Assembly: GCA_022266195.1 (NCBI GenBank)
Contig: WHVY01000002.1
Span: 6,649,001 to 6,713,000 of the forward strand
From: Tetranychus cinnabarinus
Lineage: Eukaryota; Arthropoda; Arachnida; Trombidiformes; Tetranychidae
Length of the DNA stretch: 64,000 bases
Reading direction: 5' to 3'
Shown here piece by piece: positions 24,129 through 37,402 of the stretch. The notes below the pieces were generated by a model, which was not told where the DNA came from, did not search any database, and was given only the letters and a program-made list of their open reading frames with translations. The position numbers were made by a program, and so were the translations under genes. Position 1 is the first letter of the stretch. Each line of letters begins with the position of its first letter.

Positions 24129-27100
24129 AATATTTTTTAGATTCAATGTGAATGGTCTCGAGAAAGCTTGGCACATCGAAACTATTGTTTAGCAGAAAAT
24201 GCAAAGTCTTTAAGTTCGAAGGGAAAAGTTTTGAGATGGAATTCGAAATTAACTTTTAATTTTTTCTTCGAATTATTGATTTCTTTTAGTTTCAAATTAT
24301 GGTTCATAATCGTTTTGATTTTCAACTCATTTCGCTTGACTGATTGTCGAGTAATTTGCATCTTGGTAGAGATTTTTTTCATGATTTTCTTGATTCTCTT
24401 AAGGATCTTGAAACTCTTCAAGTTCATTATCTTTTTGTTGTTAATTAAGGCTTTTCTTTCCTTCAATTTCTCTTGATTAATGAATTTATTGTTAACTGCA
24501 AGTGTTGATTATCCGTTGAATTTTGCATGTTCATCATCAAATTCGTCTAATTAATAAAGAAATGAAACTTTTATTTGCAACATTTAATATAATTGATTGA
24601 ACGGTTGACTTGGAATGAGATTAATTTCACTTCATTCCAGGTTCCATTTAGCTTTATGAATAATGAGCGATTAAATAATTAAGACAAAATTTCGTTCGAT
24701 CAATAATGAATAATTGTTCAATATTGATGAATTGAAATTGATTAGTAAATTGATTCTCTTTGTCTCCTTCACTGAATCGAAATCAAATTTGCTTCAAATT
24801 TCAAATCACAAAAGTTGAATGATAACATGAATCCAAAGAACCCTTGAAGGGTTAGAATTTCAATATTTTCATTTTTAAAAATAATTTTCTTTTCCTTTTC
24901 GAAGAAAATTTGATATCGAAAAGTGATAAATGAAACTCTAGAAATCATTGAACTATCGAGTAAACTTCAATACAAATTCATTTTCTTTTTCCATTGAAAT
25001 TCGTTGATTAATCAATTTCATCGATAAATAATGCATCCAATTAAATGGCAGAGTTGAGTCATTAAATTGTGCTTACCTGGACTTAATTAGTGAGAAATAA
25101 TGAGAACGAAAAAAGGTGTTGACTGTTTATCACTGTTCATTCCCTGAAATAAATCAAAGTCGTAAAGAGAGAAATGCGAAAATCTTTTTTTCTTTCCTTT
25201 TCAACAAACCAATCAATTTGAGGGAAAGAATTGAAATTGTAAAATCGACAAAACATTAATCAAACGGTTAATTGAACGATTCATGAGTTTAACCACAAAA
25301 GGCAAACGTTTAGTTTTGAAAATGAATGCATGAAAATTATGACTAACTAAACAGAAAAGGTTCAGAATTGTTGCTGAATCGACAATAAAAAGAGTTTAAT
25401 AATGAATGTTGAGCATTTCTTGCAAGCCAAACAAAAATGTTGATTAAAAGTGATTGTTGAAACGATGAAAATGAAACTTTTGTTTTCATGAATATTCAGA
25501 AACCTTTTCATTGCATAATTTGATTGTGAATCAATGTTGCTTTTAAAAACATTGATTATCCAAGTTCAAGTTTCCCTTTGGTTTACCTTTCAATTGTTGA
25601 ACAAGTTACATTTGAAATGAAAAAAGATTGACATTTAATTAATAGTTTGAATTGTTTTTCAAATTTAGTTTTGATGGCAAGTTATCGGTTCAAGTTACGA
25701 TTAAATGGCTAATTGTTTCAATCCATTTCAGTCGAGTTTTTGTTTTCTTGTTCATCTTCTCAGTTGAACAGATAATACAAAAGCTATAATGTTAGTTACA
25801 AGTATTTTTCAACTCCAACTGTTTCCATGTTCAACTTGAAATGTAATAACAATGGGAAAGGCAAAGCAAAAGGGAAAACAATTTGAAAAGTTGAATGGCA
25901 CTGAATGATCTTTAAATTACCAACTACTGTTAAGTTGATATCTGTAATTGATTAGCTGTGATGAAAGTGATTTTCTTGAAAGGTTTAAATGTTTATCCAT
26001 TATTTGAATACTTTGCTCTCTGTGTTTGTCTTCACTTTGGTCAGTTAGAGTGAAAATAGCAATAAAAGAAATGGTAAAAACAATAAAAAGGAAAGAAAAA
26101 AGAAGAAGAAGTAAAGAAAATCAAAAATAACCTTAAATTCAGGCCAATTACGTTCTAGAGAAGAGTAAAAAAGAAGAGTTAAATTCAGTGTCTGTCATGA
26201 TGATGATAATGAAGAAAAAAGATGAAGAGAAGAGAAGAAAAACGAAACAGAGAAAAGTAAATGATCATTTTTCAAACGCGAATTAGATTTATTTGGATAG
26301 AACCAGAGAAAGAAAATCATTGAAGTAAATTGAAGAGGAAAATTGGGAAGAGAATGAAGATGATGAAGATAACCCATGTGACCATGTGAATGAGTTGTGA
26401 TGAGAAAAGATTGATGATTGGTTGAGGAAGAGAGAAAGAGAGAGAGAAGAGAAAAAAAATTAATGCCGAAAATGGTGGCTAAGAAGAGAAGAAAAATTGG
26501 CTTGAAAGGATAAAAAGCTTATCCCTGGGAGGTTCTTTGCTTTTATCTTTTTCTTTCCCTCTTTTCTCACTGGCAAACTACTGGGAGTGAAAAACGGTGT
26601 AACTGAGTAGCAAAAGCAAAGAGTTTGTCTCATTGAACAAGTCAAATATTTTCACCTTAATAATAATAAATTATAATGTTAACGATGTTTTGCCTCATTC
26701 TTTATTTATATTGCGACTTTTGTCCAACTTTCGTCTTTCCAACGATAATGACGATTAGTTGAAATTTGTTGTCACATTGAATATTTAATTGATTGATGAT
26801 AACATGAAATTGAATTTGCAGCAAACCAATTTACTTTCAATTTGTAACCTTTTACGAAACTTTACAGTTCCATGATAATCGGGTTGATTCTTCTTTGTCT
26901 CATTTTCCTTTCAACTCTCAGATCAACTAACCTGTATGTAAATATTGGGTTCAAGTTGAATCATGTTGCCATGAAAAATGGAACTTCTTTTTTGTTGTTC
27001 AGGAAAAATCGAAAGGTCAATGATTTGGGGAAATTTTTCAATGAAAATGATGCTTGAAAATTGAGACAAAAGTCACTCCATTGAACAGATTCTTGACTCT

Positions 27101-28802
27101 TAATGGAAACTTACCTAAACTTGCAGTCTTGCGACATATCATGTTGCATGCTGAACCACAAAGTTTTATTGAATTAAAATTCTGGGGAAAAAATTTCATT
27201 TTCTTTTATTTTCTTAGTTTCATTTCTCTGTAAATAAAGAATTGAATTGAAATGCATTTGCAAAATCAATGTTTTCGATCAAATGCAAACTCGACAGTCA
27301 CTGAGTTTTAGTTTGGTTTTCCAGTCAAAACTAAACAATTTGCAATTCATCAGAACTTTTGTTGAGAAATGATTTTGAGAGAATTTTTTGTCGAAATTTG
27401 AAGTTCATTTGGCTTTTTAAAGCGACTTTTATTTTCACAGTTTTACAAAACTTTATAATTGACACTTTTGATGAGGAAAAGTTTCAGAGTAACATTTCAA
27501 ATGTCAACATGAAGTTGTATTATTTGAATGTAACCAGAAAAGGAAACATTATCAGTTGTAATTGACAGTTATTTATTTTGAAGATTGAAAGGGAAAACTT
27601 TTTTTCGCTCTTTGAACGTATCAATCGTGGGTGAATCTGATGAAGCAGAATGGTGAGTCAACAGTAAATCAAATTGAAATGTCAACCAATTGAACTGATT
27701 AAAATGTTTCAAAAAACGTTCCACAATTGGAGCATTGGGAAAACATTCCAATTAAAATGTTGAATATTTCAATGCAAGTAGAAACAAATATTGAATTCGA
27801 TCAAATGTAAAATGAACATTTCGTTTCCAATTATAATTGAAGAGGAAAAGAAGAAAATATTCCATGAATAAATCGACCTTCATTTCTTCACGTTTTCCTG
27901 TTTCCATGTTTTCTTTCATGAGGCTATTTCTGGCTCACTTTGACATCTCTTTGGCTTCAGTTTTTTTGTCGAAGATTTGCATCAAAATGAAGAGATGAAT
28001 GCTTCTTTTGCATTGCAATATCAAGTGGACACAACGATTGATCAAAGTGACGAAAAGGGAAAAAATGTTTTCGATTTTTTCACAGTTTGCAAAGTTGACC
28101 GGAAACAAGCAAAAGGTATACTTGAAAGTGAACATCTTTTATTCGTATGAATCTTTCTCTGCATTTATCTGTTCATAGATGTATAGTTGATAAGTTATGT
28201 GTCCGGATGTTCAATGAAATTATTTATTTCCGGACGAATTCATTTCAACAATTTTTTCTGTGCTCACTCATTCACGCCATTTCTTTCACAGGTAATAAAG
28301 TCCGCCAGTGAAAATATGTTGATCAATTTATCTCATTTGTAACATTTTTGTTTCTCCATCAGGTCCAATTTTGTAACATTTAGACTGACCAATTTGTCAC
28401 AAAATTATCTTTGCACACTTTTATCGAATGTCGAATCAATTTTTGCTCTAATAAATCCGAGTACAGTAAACACTTGGAATGATTTAACCGGTAAAACAAT
28501 GAAAAGCAAATATTGAGTCGACTTTTCTTCCATCTCTCATTAGTGCAATTAGCGAGCCCGAGGATCTTTGACAGACCCACAATCGACCGATCGATGCCTT
28601 CGGAAGTTAAAGCATGCGAATGAAATTGATGCTGGCGAAGAAAATGTTCGACTTCGAAAACATCATTTGAAAGAAAATTGCATTGTTTATGAGAAATCAA
28701 TCAACTACGTTTTTCGAATTGAATTATATTAGCAATTATATATTCACAACAAAGTTAAAAAAGTCACCACACTGGTCGATTACGTTGATTTGTTCACAAT
28801 TA

Positions 28803-28951
28803 CAGTAAAACCTCGCAAAGGTTGTGAGTGGTAATTGTAAACTCAATGTGGTTGACCATACAGTTTATTAAATTGAAAATTTGTAAATTATAATTAGAAT
28901 TTACTAATTTTTCAGAGGATAATCCAGCATAATCGGTTAAACGAGGTTTTT
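28803..28951. mobile_element. possible pogo/Tigger-like MITE remnant
   Basis: Begins TA-CAGTAAAACCTCGC and ends ACGAGGTTTTTA, so AAAACCTCG is inverted at the two ends, as in pogo-family termini. The right end is degraded and lacks a clean CTG-TA, so the call is weak. Confidence 0.3.
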
Positions 28952-29055
28952 AAACCACAACAACAGAACCAGTTTCAGCAAAGAAAGTCTCAGCTACTGT
29001 GTCCTATATGGTTAATCGAATTTCCACCTCAGAATCACTAACCTAAGAAATACAG

Positions 29056-29246
29056 CAAATTCACCAGCTTAAACTCATAGAACTAGGAGCCCGACTTTTA
29101 GAAAAAATTGATTACTTGAGTTTCCATCGGAAAGAGAAACCTGGAGACCGCTGAAGAATCTGCCGAAACGTTTTTTTGAGCTAATAATTGAACAATTAGT
29201 GGATCCATTTGATTACCAGAAAATATTTTTCAAAGGCACCTTCAGC
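29056..29246 (-). pseudogene. RPA1-like fragment, inverted copy 1 (broken)
   Basis: Reverse-complement copy of 29604-29794, similar over about 191 bp at roughly four bases in five. Read on the minus strand it begins like the N-terminal OB fold of the replication protein A large subunit (LAEGAFEK). It is then shifted by loss of one A in a run and meets stops, so it is not functional. Confidence 0.55.
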
Positions 29247-29375
29247 TAATTTTATTGTTGTAAATTGGCTATACCTTTGTTCCTGAGTGACCTTGAAATA
29301 AGATATTTTGTTTATGGAAATTTTGCCGATACTCAATTGTCACATTCCACATTCCAAGGTCAAGGTCATTCAAGG

Positions 29376-29440
29376 TCATTTCGTTATTTGACCTCTAACT
29401 GATATTTGGAGGTCACTTTCTAAGAGTGCAAAAATTTCTA
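29376..29440. repeat. AGGTCA-rich dispersed repeat, copy A
   Basis: CAAGGTCAAGGTCATTCAAGGTCA, read in overlapping half sites, is followed by TTTGACCTCTAA and GGAGGTCA, giving five or more AGGTCA/TGACCT half sites in about 65 bp. It lies in the spacer between the two RPA1-like fragments. Related copies are at about 30729, 37352, 47870, 47960 and 48740. Confidence 0.55.
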
Positions 29441-29564
29441 GATTGGTTTATTTTTACTACAAGTTAGTATCTCACACCGTTGGAAAGATAAATGCATTTT
29501 CCTTAAAACGGATTTATCAACACAACAATGAGTAAACACTCGTATCTTTTGACCAGAATGAGTT

Positions 29565-30075
29565 ATGAACATGTCACCAGCATCAACCAATCTGAAAATT
29601 TTTGCTGAAGGTGCCTTTGAAAAAATATTTTCTGATAATCAAATGGATCCAACAATTGTTCAATTATTAGCTCAAAAAAACGTTGCGGCAGATAATATGC
29701 ATCGTCTTCAGGTTTTACTTTTCGATGGAAACTCAAGTTATCAATTTTGTCTAATGGTCGGACTGCTAGTTTTAAGTTTAAGCTGGTGAATTTGGAAAAT
29801 TTGCTGTTATTCGTTTTGTTAAATATTGTTGTAAGCAATCTTATTGTGTCGATAAGATTATTATTCTTATAACTGAGGCTTAAGTTGTGGCGTTTGATTT
29901 GATTAAAATATGATTTTTGGATATATCTAATCAATATCTTTTTTCACAGGAATGTTCAGAACCAACACGTTGGTGTGCTCCAATTTGACGCATCAGAGCA
30001 GGCAAATGTTGATGCTGTTCGGGATCAAGGATTTGGCCTCCGATGTCATTTTAGTGGGGTTAGACCCCAAAATCA
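29565..30075 (+). pseudogene. RPA1-like N-terminal fragment, copy 2
   Basis: The frame at about 29580-29789 encodes an N-terminal replication protein A 70-kDa-like OB fold: EGAFEKI, then P.IVQLL, then RLQVLLFDGNSSYQF, which matches the spacing EGA...I / P..Q / R..LL.SDG / F.L in RPA1. A second open stretch after an acceptor-like TTTTCACAG at 29949 (29952-30075) could continue the fold (NTLVC, RQMLMLFGIKDLAS, VG). No strong donor joins the two in frame, and the rest of RPA1 (DNA-binding domains A-C) is absent. RPA coats single-stranded DNA in replication and repair. Here only a gene fragment, probably a pseudogene, is left. The inverted partner is at 29056-29246. Confidence 0.45.
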
Positions 30076-30728
30076 TCATTACTTTTGATTTTTTCTTTTT
30101 CTATTTATTTTTGTTACTTTTTGGGTTTTTTGTTTCTTTTTGTTTTTTTGCGTTTCTTTTCTTGTTTGAAAATATTAATTAAATTTTGTTATTCAATTTA
30201 ATTGCATTTCTGCAATTATTTCATTAATAATAATAATCAATCATAATATTTAAACAGAGGACACATGAAACTTGTCTTTATTAATCTTTTGCTATATCAA
30301 AATGTCTACTAAAGTGAAAACTTTAAGGTCAACTATAGAGGTGTGTCAGGCAGCTTTACTGATGGACCAGATAAATAGCAACTTATCGATGTTTGAATAA
30401 CATCATAGGCTATGATGCCAACAATGATTTTGTTGTCGTAATATCAGATGAGCTACGAGAGGAGAAACAAATTGTTAAGTGGAAAAACTCTGCTGAAAGT
30501 CCATAGTTTAGCCAATGACAAAAAATATTCTTTATTCCTGGACACGTTTCAAGTTGACATTTATGATAGTAAACAATTTTTTCACATAATATAGGAAACA
30601 AAGATTTTTGTTAAAATTTTTGTTGTTTCATTTTACGAATTCATGCAAGAATAACACAACAACTTTTCTGCGACAGACCTGAGACTTAAATCATGCGCTA
30701 AATCAGATTGAAGAACCATAAAATCGAA

Positions 30729-30796
30729 CGCTCAAGGTTATTCAAGGTCAATTCTTTATTTGACTTCTAATTGACACTAGGAGGTCAATTAGCGGC
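30729..30796. repeat. AGGTCA-rich dispersed repeat, copy B
   Basis: CGCTCAAGGTTATTCAAGG, TTTGACTTCTAATTGACAC, then GGAGGTCAATT. It aligns with copy C at 47855-47930, and weaker similarity extends about 60 bp upstream in both, so it is a true repeat rather than chance half sites. Confidence 0.55.
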
Positions 30797-30818
30797 AAAA
30801 TTAACGGTATCAAGTATC

Positions 30819-30857
30819 AATTAATTAAATAATTAATTAATTAATTAATCAATTAAA
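30819..30857. repeat. (AATT/TTAA) simple tract
   Basis: AATTAATTAAATAATTAATT-type run bordered by GTATCAA words on both sides. Confidence 0.8.
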
Positions 30858-32415
30858 AGTATCAAGAATTGAGATTTTCGAGATTGATTTTCATTCGTTT
30901 TATGTTCTACTTTGTAAGTCGTGTTAATAACCACCAAGTTTGATTCGAAAGCACAGATTTTAGCAATTTTTATGCTTCGATCTCCCAAAAGTCTAGGAAT
31001 TTTGATCAACTTTTGAATAACTTTACTTGTTTTTCTCATGAAAATTGTCATTGAACTTTTAGTCTAACAACGAAAAGATACTTTTCCTTTGAATTTGGTA
31101 AAACCAAAGCTATGCATTAAGTGTGAATATTTCGAGAAAAAATTGTTTCATTGTTTTTCGATTCAGTCTGGAATTGGAGACACTTATTGAATCTCTTTTG
31201 TATTTTAATTTAAATTTCATTAAATCAACTGTAAACATGTTTATTGTTTAAAATTGAGTCTGATTTATGAATTGTGATATTGAAAACTCTTTGTGAGTAT
31301 TTTTCTCGCTCTTCATTTCAAATGACCCAAAGATGATGCTATTGTTGAGAATGATGATAAAGATTGTTAATAGTCAGCATTATGTTTACTCTTTTCATTT
31401 AAACTGCAACTTTTCTTTTTACTCTCCTCATGAATATAATCCTATGAGAGTTACTCCAAGAATATCAATATCAAGTTTACTGATAAGAATACGCTGAATA
31501 GAAGTTACTCCATGGAATACCAAAGATGATATTAATCTCCAGTCAACTCTTTTCTTCTCTATTCTCACCATAGTTCAATTCTTATCCAGTTATTCTGAAT
31601 CCTGATTTACTTTTCACCATTTTCTTTGCTCATTGACTCTTCACTTCCACGAAAGGTGATATAAGCTTACCTGAGTGCAAATTACAAATCACGCAGATTC
31701 TCAAACTCGCAATTTCTGAAACTCAAATTTCTAAATTCGGAATAAACTCCAACACAATATCAAGACAAAAAAGTTCAATGTTCATAGAGAATAAATTGAA
31801 ATCGAACTTCTGAAAATTCTGAACGATTTCGCTCATTGAGATAATTTCGAGTCGAAATGAACAGAATTAGTTAGAGATAGTTAAGTACGAGATAGAAAAG
31901 GTCAGAATGCAAATTTATCAAGCGAAGGAAAGAATTGGTTTGGAAGATTTGAAAAGCGAAAAAGATAATAGCTAAGCATTTTCGTTGGGAGTTAGCAGTT
32001 GTTGGTAGTGTGAGGGTTAACAGGGAAAATGTGTTCTTCTTGCAAGTGAGTCATGATGAGATTGAAGAATGGGAATGAAAGTGAGAAAAGATGAAAATAT
32101 GAGCGAAGCATAAAAGGTTGTCAAAAGATTCCATTGAGATTCAATAAGCGTTAACAGAAAACCAGAAAATAGTTTGGGAGTTGATACATGATGGAAAGAA
32201 TCAGGGAGACAAAATGTTGTTATATAATGAGCCTAAAGTATATGAAAAAAATCATGTTTGTTGTACCATGATGAGAAGAGATGAGCGAGAAAGTCCGTGA
32301 AAGTGGAGTTAATATTTACAAGTAAATTCTGTTAGCTGTTTATATTATGGAAAATGTGTTTACTTACTTGATAATAATAACAATGATAACAATAATAATA
32401 ATGATAATAAAGACA

Positions 32416-32434
32416 GTTTCACTGGGAGTGAAAC
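32416..32434. promoter_or_regulatory. palindromic form of the ACTCCCAGT word
   Basis: GTTTCACT-GGG-AGTGAAAC has perfect 8-bp arms around GGG. Other copies have only one TTTC-flanked arm. A two-fold site like this is what a dimeric DNA-binding protein might use (inference). Confidence 0.4.
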
Positions 32435-35400
32435 AAAAAGTGTAACTATAACTGAATAACTGATAACAGAATCTGAGAAAACATGAAACAGAAAGATATT
32501 AGTCTGTTAATCACCTTCTGTGTGTGTGACAATGGATGCATGTGAATAATTTTTTTCATGGGAAAAAAGAGAATCTCAGAACTGTTAGCATGGAAAGTGG
32601 AAAAAGAGTAAAATAAATGGATAAACAATTTTCTCAATTACATTATTCAATCAACAAAAATATGTAATAACATGTAAACAAACAGATAGTTTACATTAAC
32701 GAAGAAAGTGACCTAAATGCTGATGAATATCAAACACTGTGAGTCAGGAGTTATAATTGGGAGTTATAAATAGCCAAGAAAAATTTAAATTCAAAATGTC
32801 ATTGCACTGTAAAGATAATTCTTAGTTAATATCTTTGCACTTTAAGACCGATTCTGATCTATCGTAACTGGGAGCAGTGATGGGCGATATCCATTTTTTC
32901 TGATATCGACATCGAAATCGGGCCGCATATCGATAATATCGGGAAAAATATTCTAATCGATATCATACAGACTCCATTGGCCGAAAAAACAGAGGGTAGA
33001 AAATCAGAGTATTATGTCGCAAAAACTACGGAAATCCGGTTCTTTCCGCCAACGTTGGTTGAATTCAATCATTGGTGATATCAATGAATGAGGAGAATTT
33101 CGTTCCAACTCCCAGACTCGGGAATTTTCCGTGAATGAATATCTTTTTACAAGGAGTTTAAACGCATAAATAATCAAAATCGAATTCTATGTTCAATATC
33201 GAAACATCAACATCAGGGAGTGATTTCCAAGTGATAGAATTCATTCCCAATTTGTATATTTTTCTTTTGCACATGGAACGTTCTGAATGTTAGACTAGGA
33301 ATCGATACTCTAATCGATACAAGTTCATGAATTACTGAAATCTTTTATTGATAACCGATGGCATGTGTTGACTTGAGATTTTGTCTAGGAATGTGTTGAC
33401 TATTATGAAGGACGAAAAGTCGGAATTTTACTAATTGATAACTTTTCCTCTTTTTACGAATCTTTTCAAAAGCAATCTTTTCTTGCTCAATACAGTTTCT
33501 AAAGCTTGATCTTTGGCTTTGACGTTTCACTGATGTTGATGTTTTGTATTTACATATGAATGGGATTGAAAAGCTTAATTTACAACAAATAAAATGTACA
33601 ATGATAAATATTATATTGACGATAACTTTTTGTTGAATGAAATTCAATTAGATTATTTAAAGGCAAGAAAAGCAAAAAGCTTTCTTTGCTTGTTTTTCTT
33701 GGATGCTCATATTTTCCTTATCAATAGATTGAATTGAAATATTCATATAAATATTTTTTCGCCTCTTTTGTTATCAGTCAAAGTGTATTTTGATTATCTG
33801 GAAATTATTTTTCACCATCATGAATATGAATTGAATCTGGGCAATTTGAATAAATAAAGTGAATGAAAGAAAGAAAAAAGTTTTTCAAATATTCGCTGTT
33901 CGTAAGGATGATGATGAATCAAACGTTGAAAATGACATCATGATTTAATCCGATTATTGTTTGAATGTTTGATAAATATCTTCACAATTTATCTTTCCAC
34001 TTTCATCATTCTGTTGATTAAATGAAAAGTTAAGATTTCATTTCATCACATGAAACTTGAATAATGTTTTGTTTTAGTTGGAATTAAATTTTTACTCTTT
34101 CAAAGTAAAAAACAAAAAAAAACAAGAAATAATTGATTCGTTTTCAGATAAAACTAAATAATTATTCAACTCAGCATTTTCAATTATTCATCATCAAACT
34201 GAATGAGAAATAATATTAAACAACAGAATGAATTTGATACAAATCTTTGAATATAATCAGTTTAAACATTTTCCTTCATATTCTCGATACTTTTCATGAT
34301 TGATGCAAAACAATCGCATGAAAGACTGAAGACAACTTCAATAGCTTCTCTTGGAAGGCAAAGTACAAATGATTTCACTAAACAGACAGAACTTGAAATT
34401 ATTCAATTTTCATTCGAGTATCAAATTAACCTAATTGTAGGCAATAAAGTCGATGAGCTACAAAATATTAGCAAATGTTTACGCACAATTTAGATTAAAG
34501 ACGAATCTAATGAAAAATTAATTTACTCTCATGAAGAATATCAAAATTAGTTATATTCTTGTTCCATCCAAAGCTATTATGTTAATGTTTCAAACATTAC
34601 TTGTGGCCAGTAAAGAGACTAACAAGCAACAGAACCCAACCGCATGAAATATTATCATTATTTTGATGAAAATTTTCTGTTCACTCTTTCATTTGTCTTT
34701 TATGTAAAGTAAAAAATGCAAGAAAATGAAAGGAAAGCACAATGAAGTTAACAGTTGAAGAGCATCCATTAAGATATACTTACAAGATCAACTTTCTTGT
34801 GATGGGTCATCTGTTATCAGAAGAACAAGATTGCCAAAAAGGAAGAATGAAACAAAAGAGAAGAAGAAAAAGTTCGTTTCTTATTTCATTACATTCTGTT
34901 CCATTCAAAATATTAAACTTGGAATCATTACTTTAACCTGTTTTACATGCGTGAGATAAATAAACACGTCTTGTAAAGATGATCATGAACCTGTCTAATG
35001 ATAAACAAAAATTGTTGCAGTTCAATTTCATTTTCCGTTGAAATGTGCAAACAAAAGGTTCACATTCGTTTGTCACGAAAATTCATTTCTTCATATTCCT
35101 TCCTTCAATCATTCAATGCAAATACTTTTACTTCATGAGAAGCCAGCATGACTTGAAAAGGATTTATTGAATGTTTATCAAGTATGATATGGCCAAAAAC
35201 AATGGAATATTGATAATCAATAAAGAAAAATTCTGTTGCACCTCAAGGCAAAACAGTATTTTTTTGTTTCTTTTTCTTCCTCCTTTCAACTCAATTTCAC
35301 TCCCAGTTGACAATGTTAGAACTCCCTGTATTGGTGTACTTCATTTTTGCAAGATTTTCATCTTTTCGTTTTTTTGTTCTCTTCTCTTGCATCAATTGAT

Positions 35401-37351
35401 CCAGATTATATTATCAAGTTGATGAAAATTTACAATAACATGCCTTGGGAGGTATTTATATGCCTTTTGTAACATAACATTGTAACAGCTGAACTAGTTG
35501 ATAACTTGCCAGGTAGCATGAAAAGGTAAAGAATATGAAAATTGTGGGTAAACTTGTGAAATGGATTTTGCTTTGAGCTTGTTCTTGTTCCAACTCAATA
35601 CCAAAGAAAGTCAAGGTTGGTCAAGAAGACAAAAGTAAAAGAGCATTTCAAGATTAGAAAGATGAACGTGAAAAGTTTTCTCTGGTAAAAGATTCGATTG
35701 AATTCTCAGGTAGATTTTTCACTTCGTACTTCATTCTTCGATTTCGATCTTCGAAAAGAGGCTGGGCTTCCAAAAACAAGTTCTTGATCAAGTTTTGACG
35801 TAAAGGAAATTTCGATTGCGACTCTATCATCTAAAGTTGAAACAATAAAAAAGTTAGCTATGAAACAATCGATTGGTAACGAATAGTGAAACTGAAAAAG
35901 GAGTTTATCACTTATTCCAACATATTTTTTTCTGTAGATTCAACAATGACTTGAGATGCAATTTTCGATGAATATTAAAATCTTGAATTTCCTTGGAAAA
36001 GCGGATGGATGAATAGACTGGAAACAATTTTTTTCTTCTTCCTTTTCATTGGCTTATAAACCTTGACGGAAAGTCCTTGAGGGTAAAATGAAAAATTGAC
36101 AATTTTTGCTCTTCTTTTGCAAGAAAATACAATTTATTTTCAACTTTTCTCTTCATTTCCTAAACAATTGACGATAAATTCAAGTTTCAACACCAAACTG
36201 TTAAGTTTATGCAATTTGGCAAAGTAAACAAGGAAATTATGCTCAAATGGATTCATCAATGTTCACTGAGCATAATCAATCAATCATATTGAACCATTGC
36301 TTTGCAGTCGAAGGAAGAACGAGAGAGAAAAGCAAAGACCTTTAACAACATTTATAAACATGTCAGTGAGTAAATAATCAACATTAAACTTGACCTGTAA
36401 CAATTTGTAGTTCATTTAGTTGCTCGAGACAGCATTGAGTGTTTGATTAGTGACAAAATTAAAAGCATGTAATATCATGGGAGAAATAATGACGATGGAA
36501 ACATATGAAGCCAATAAAGTTAATTTCCGGTTCTAAAGAGAGTAACAATATCCATTATTGAAGGTGAAAAGTGAACAAGCAAAAAAGCAAAACATTTCAC
36601 TTTTCATCAGACATTTTCAAGTGTCACACAACCTGTAAATGAATATAAGTATATTTATAATCTAGTGAGACTTGGTGTTGCCATTGAGTTCATTGTATAC
36701 AATTACTGCTATACAACATGATCCAAAAAGGTGTTCAATTGATTGCAAATGAATGCCTTTGATGGACAAAATTAAATGAGGTAAAGTTAAAGGTGATTCT
36801 AGTGAAAGATGTGATCAAGTGTAAACACCAATAACTTGACAACTTTAATAATGGCTTCAAACAAAAGGCAAAAATGTATCAAAGTGAGATTAACTTAATG
36901 AAAAATGAGAGCAAAAAATTTGATCGCAAATTCATCAAAAGTGGAGCAAAAAATTGAAACATTTTTATAGAATGGTTTAATCAAAAAACAATTTATTAGA
37001 ATCGAATCAATCTCAATCATGAAAGTAATTGCGATCGCCCAAAAAACAATTCAAAAGAGGCCAACGTTTTAGACTCGCTATTGAGGGGTAAAAGGAAACA
37101 ACTTTCAAAGCGGAATAACTTTTATTTGATAAAGGTCGAACATATTTGACCATTGACTGTACTTGTTATAAGGCTATGAAGAGTTTCATGGCTGCCACTA
37201 GATAAGTCGATCGCTGTCAAAATCGGAACGTTAGTGGCATTTGAATTAATCGTACTTAATGCAATTTCAAGACGTTTTGTGTAACTCAAACACTCTTGAT
37301 GTTACAACTTCGCAAATATTATTTCGAGTGAATATTTTATTTTGACCTTCA

Positions 37352-37402
37352 AATGACCTCTAAATGTCAAGGTTGAATTTCCGTAAATGACCTTGAAAAT
37401 TT
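37352..37402. repeat. AGGTCA-type repeat, diverged copy D
   Basis: TTTTGACCTTCAAATGACCTC, read as overlapping half sites, then TGTCAAGGTTG and AAATGACCTTGAAAA, so several TGACCT half sites lie in inverse order to copy A. Confidence 0.4.

Larger units (their letters stand above)
17213..29055. other. gene-poor DNA, possible K2P-B intron (part 1)
   Basis: No exon that I recognise on either strand. Open frames are short, A/T-driven and mostly open on both strands. It holds a (GA)n tract at 17687-17724, most copies of the ACTCCCAGT word, a long hairpin at 24054-24128, and a slightly richer block at 21440-21640 that may be an old repeat of unknown class. If the K2P-B 5' exons lie beyond 64 kb, all of this is intronic. 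Confidence 0.45.

Noticed and set aside
24168..24476. Frames of about 100 codons open on both strands
   Set aside because: Both strands are open because of local TTC/GAA richness. Neither encodes a recognisable protein.
28380..28700. Minus-strand frame with a more balanced segment (VEHFLRQHQFHSHALTSEG)
   Set aside because: Starts on TTG, has no recognised family, and is too short to call.
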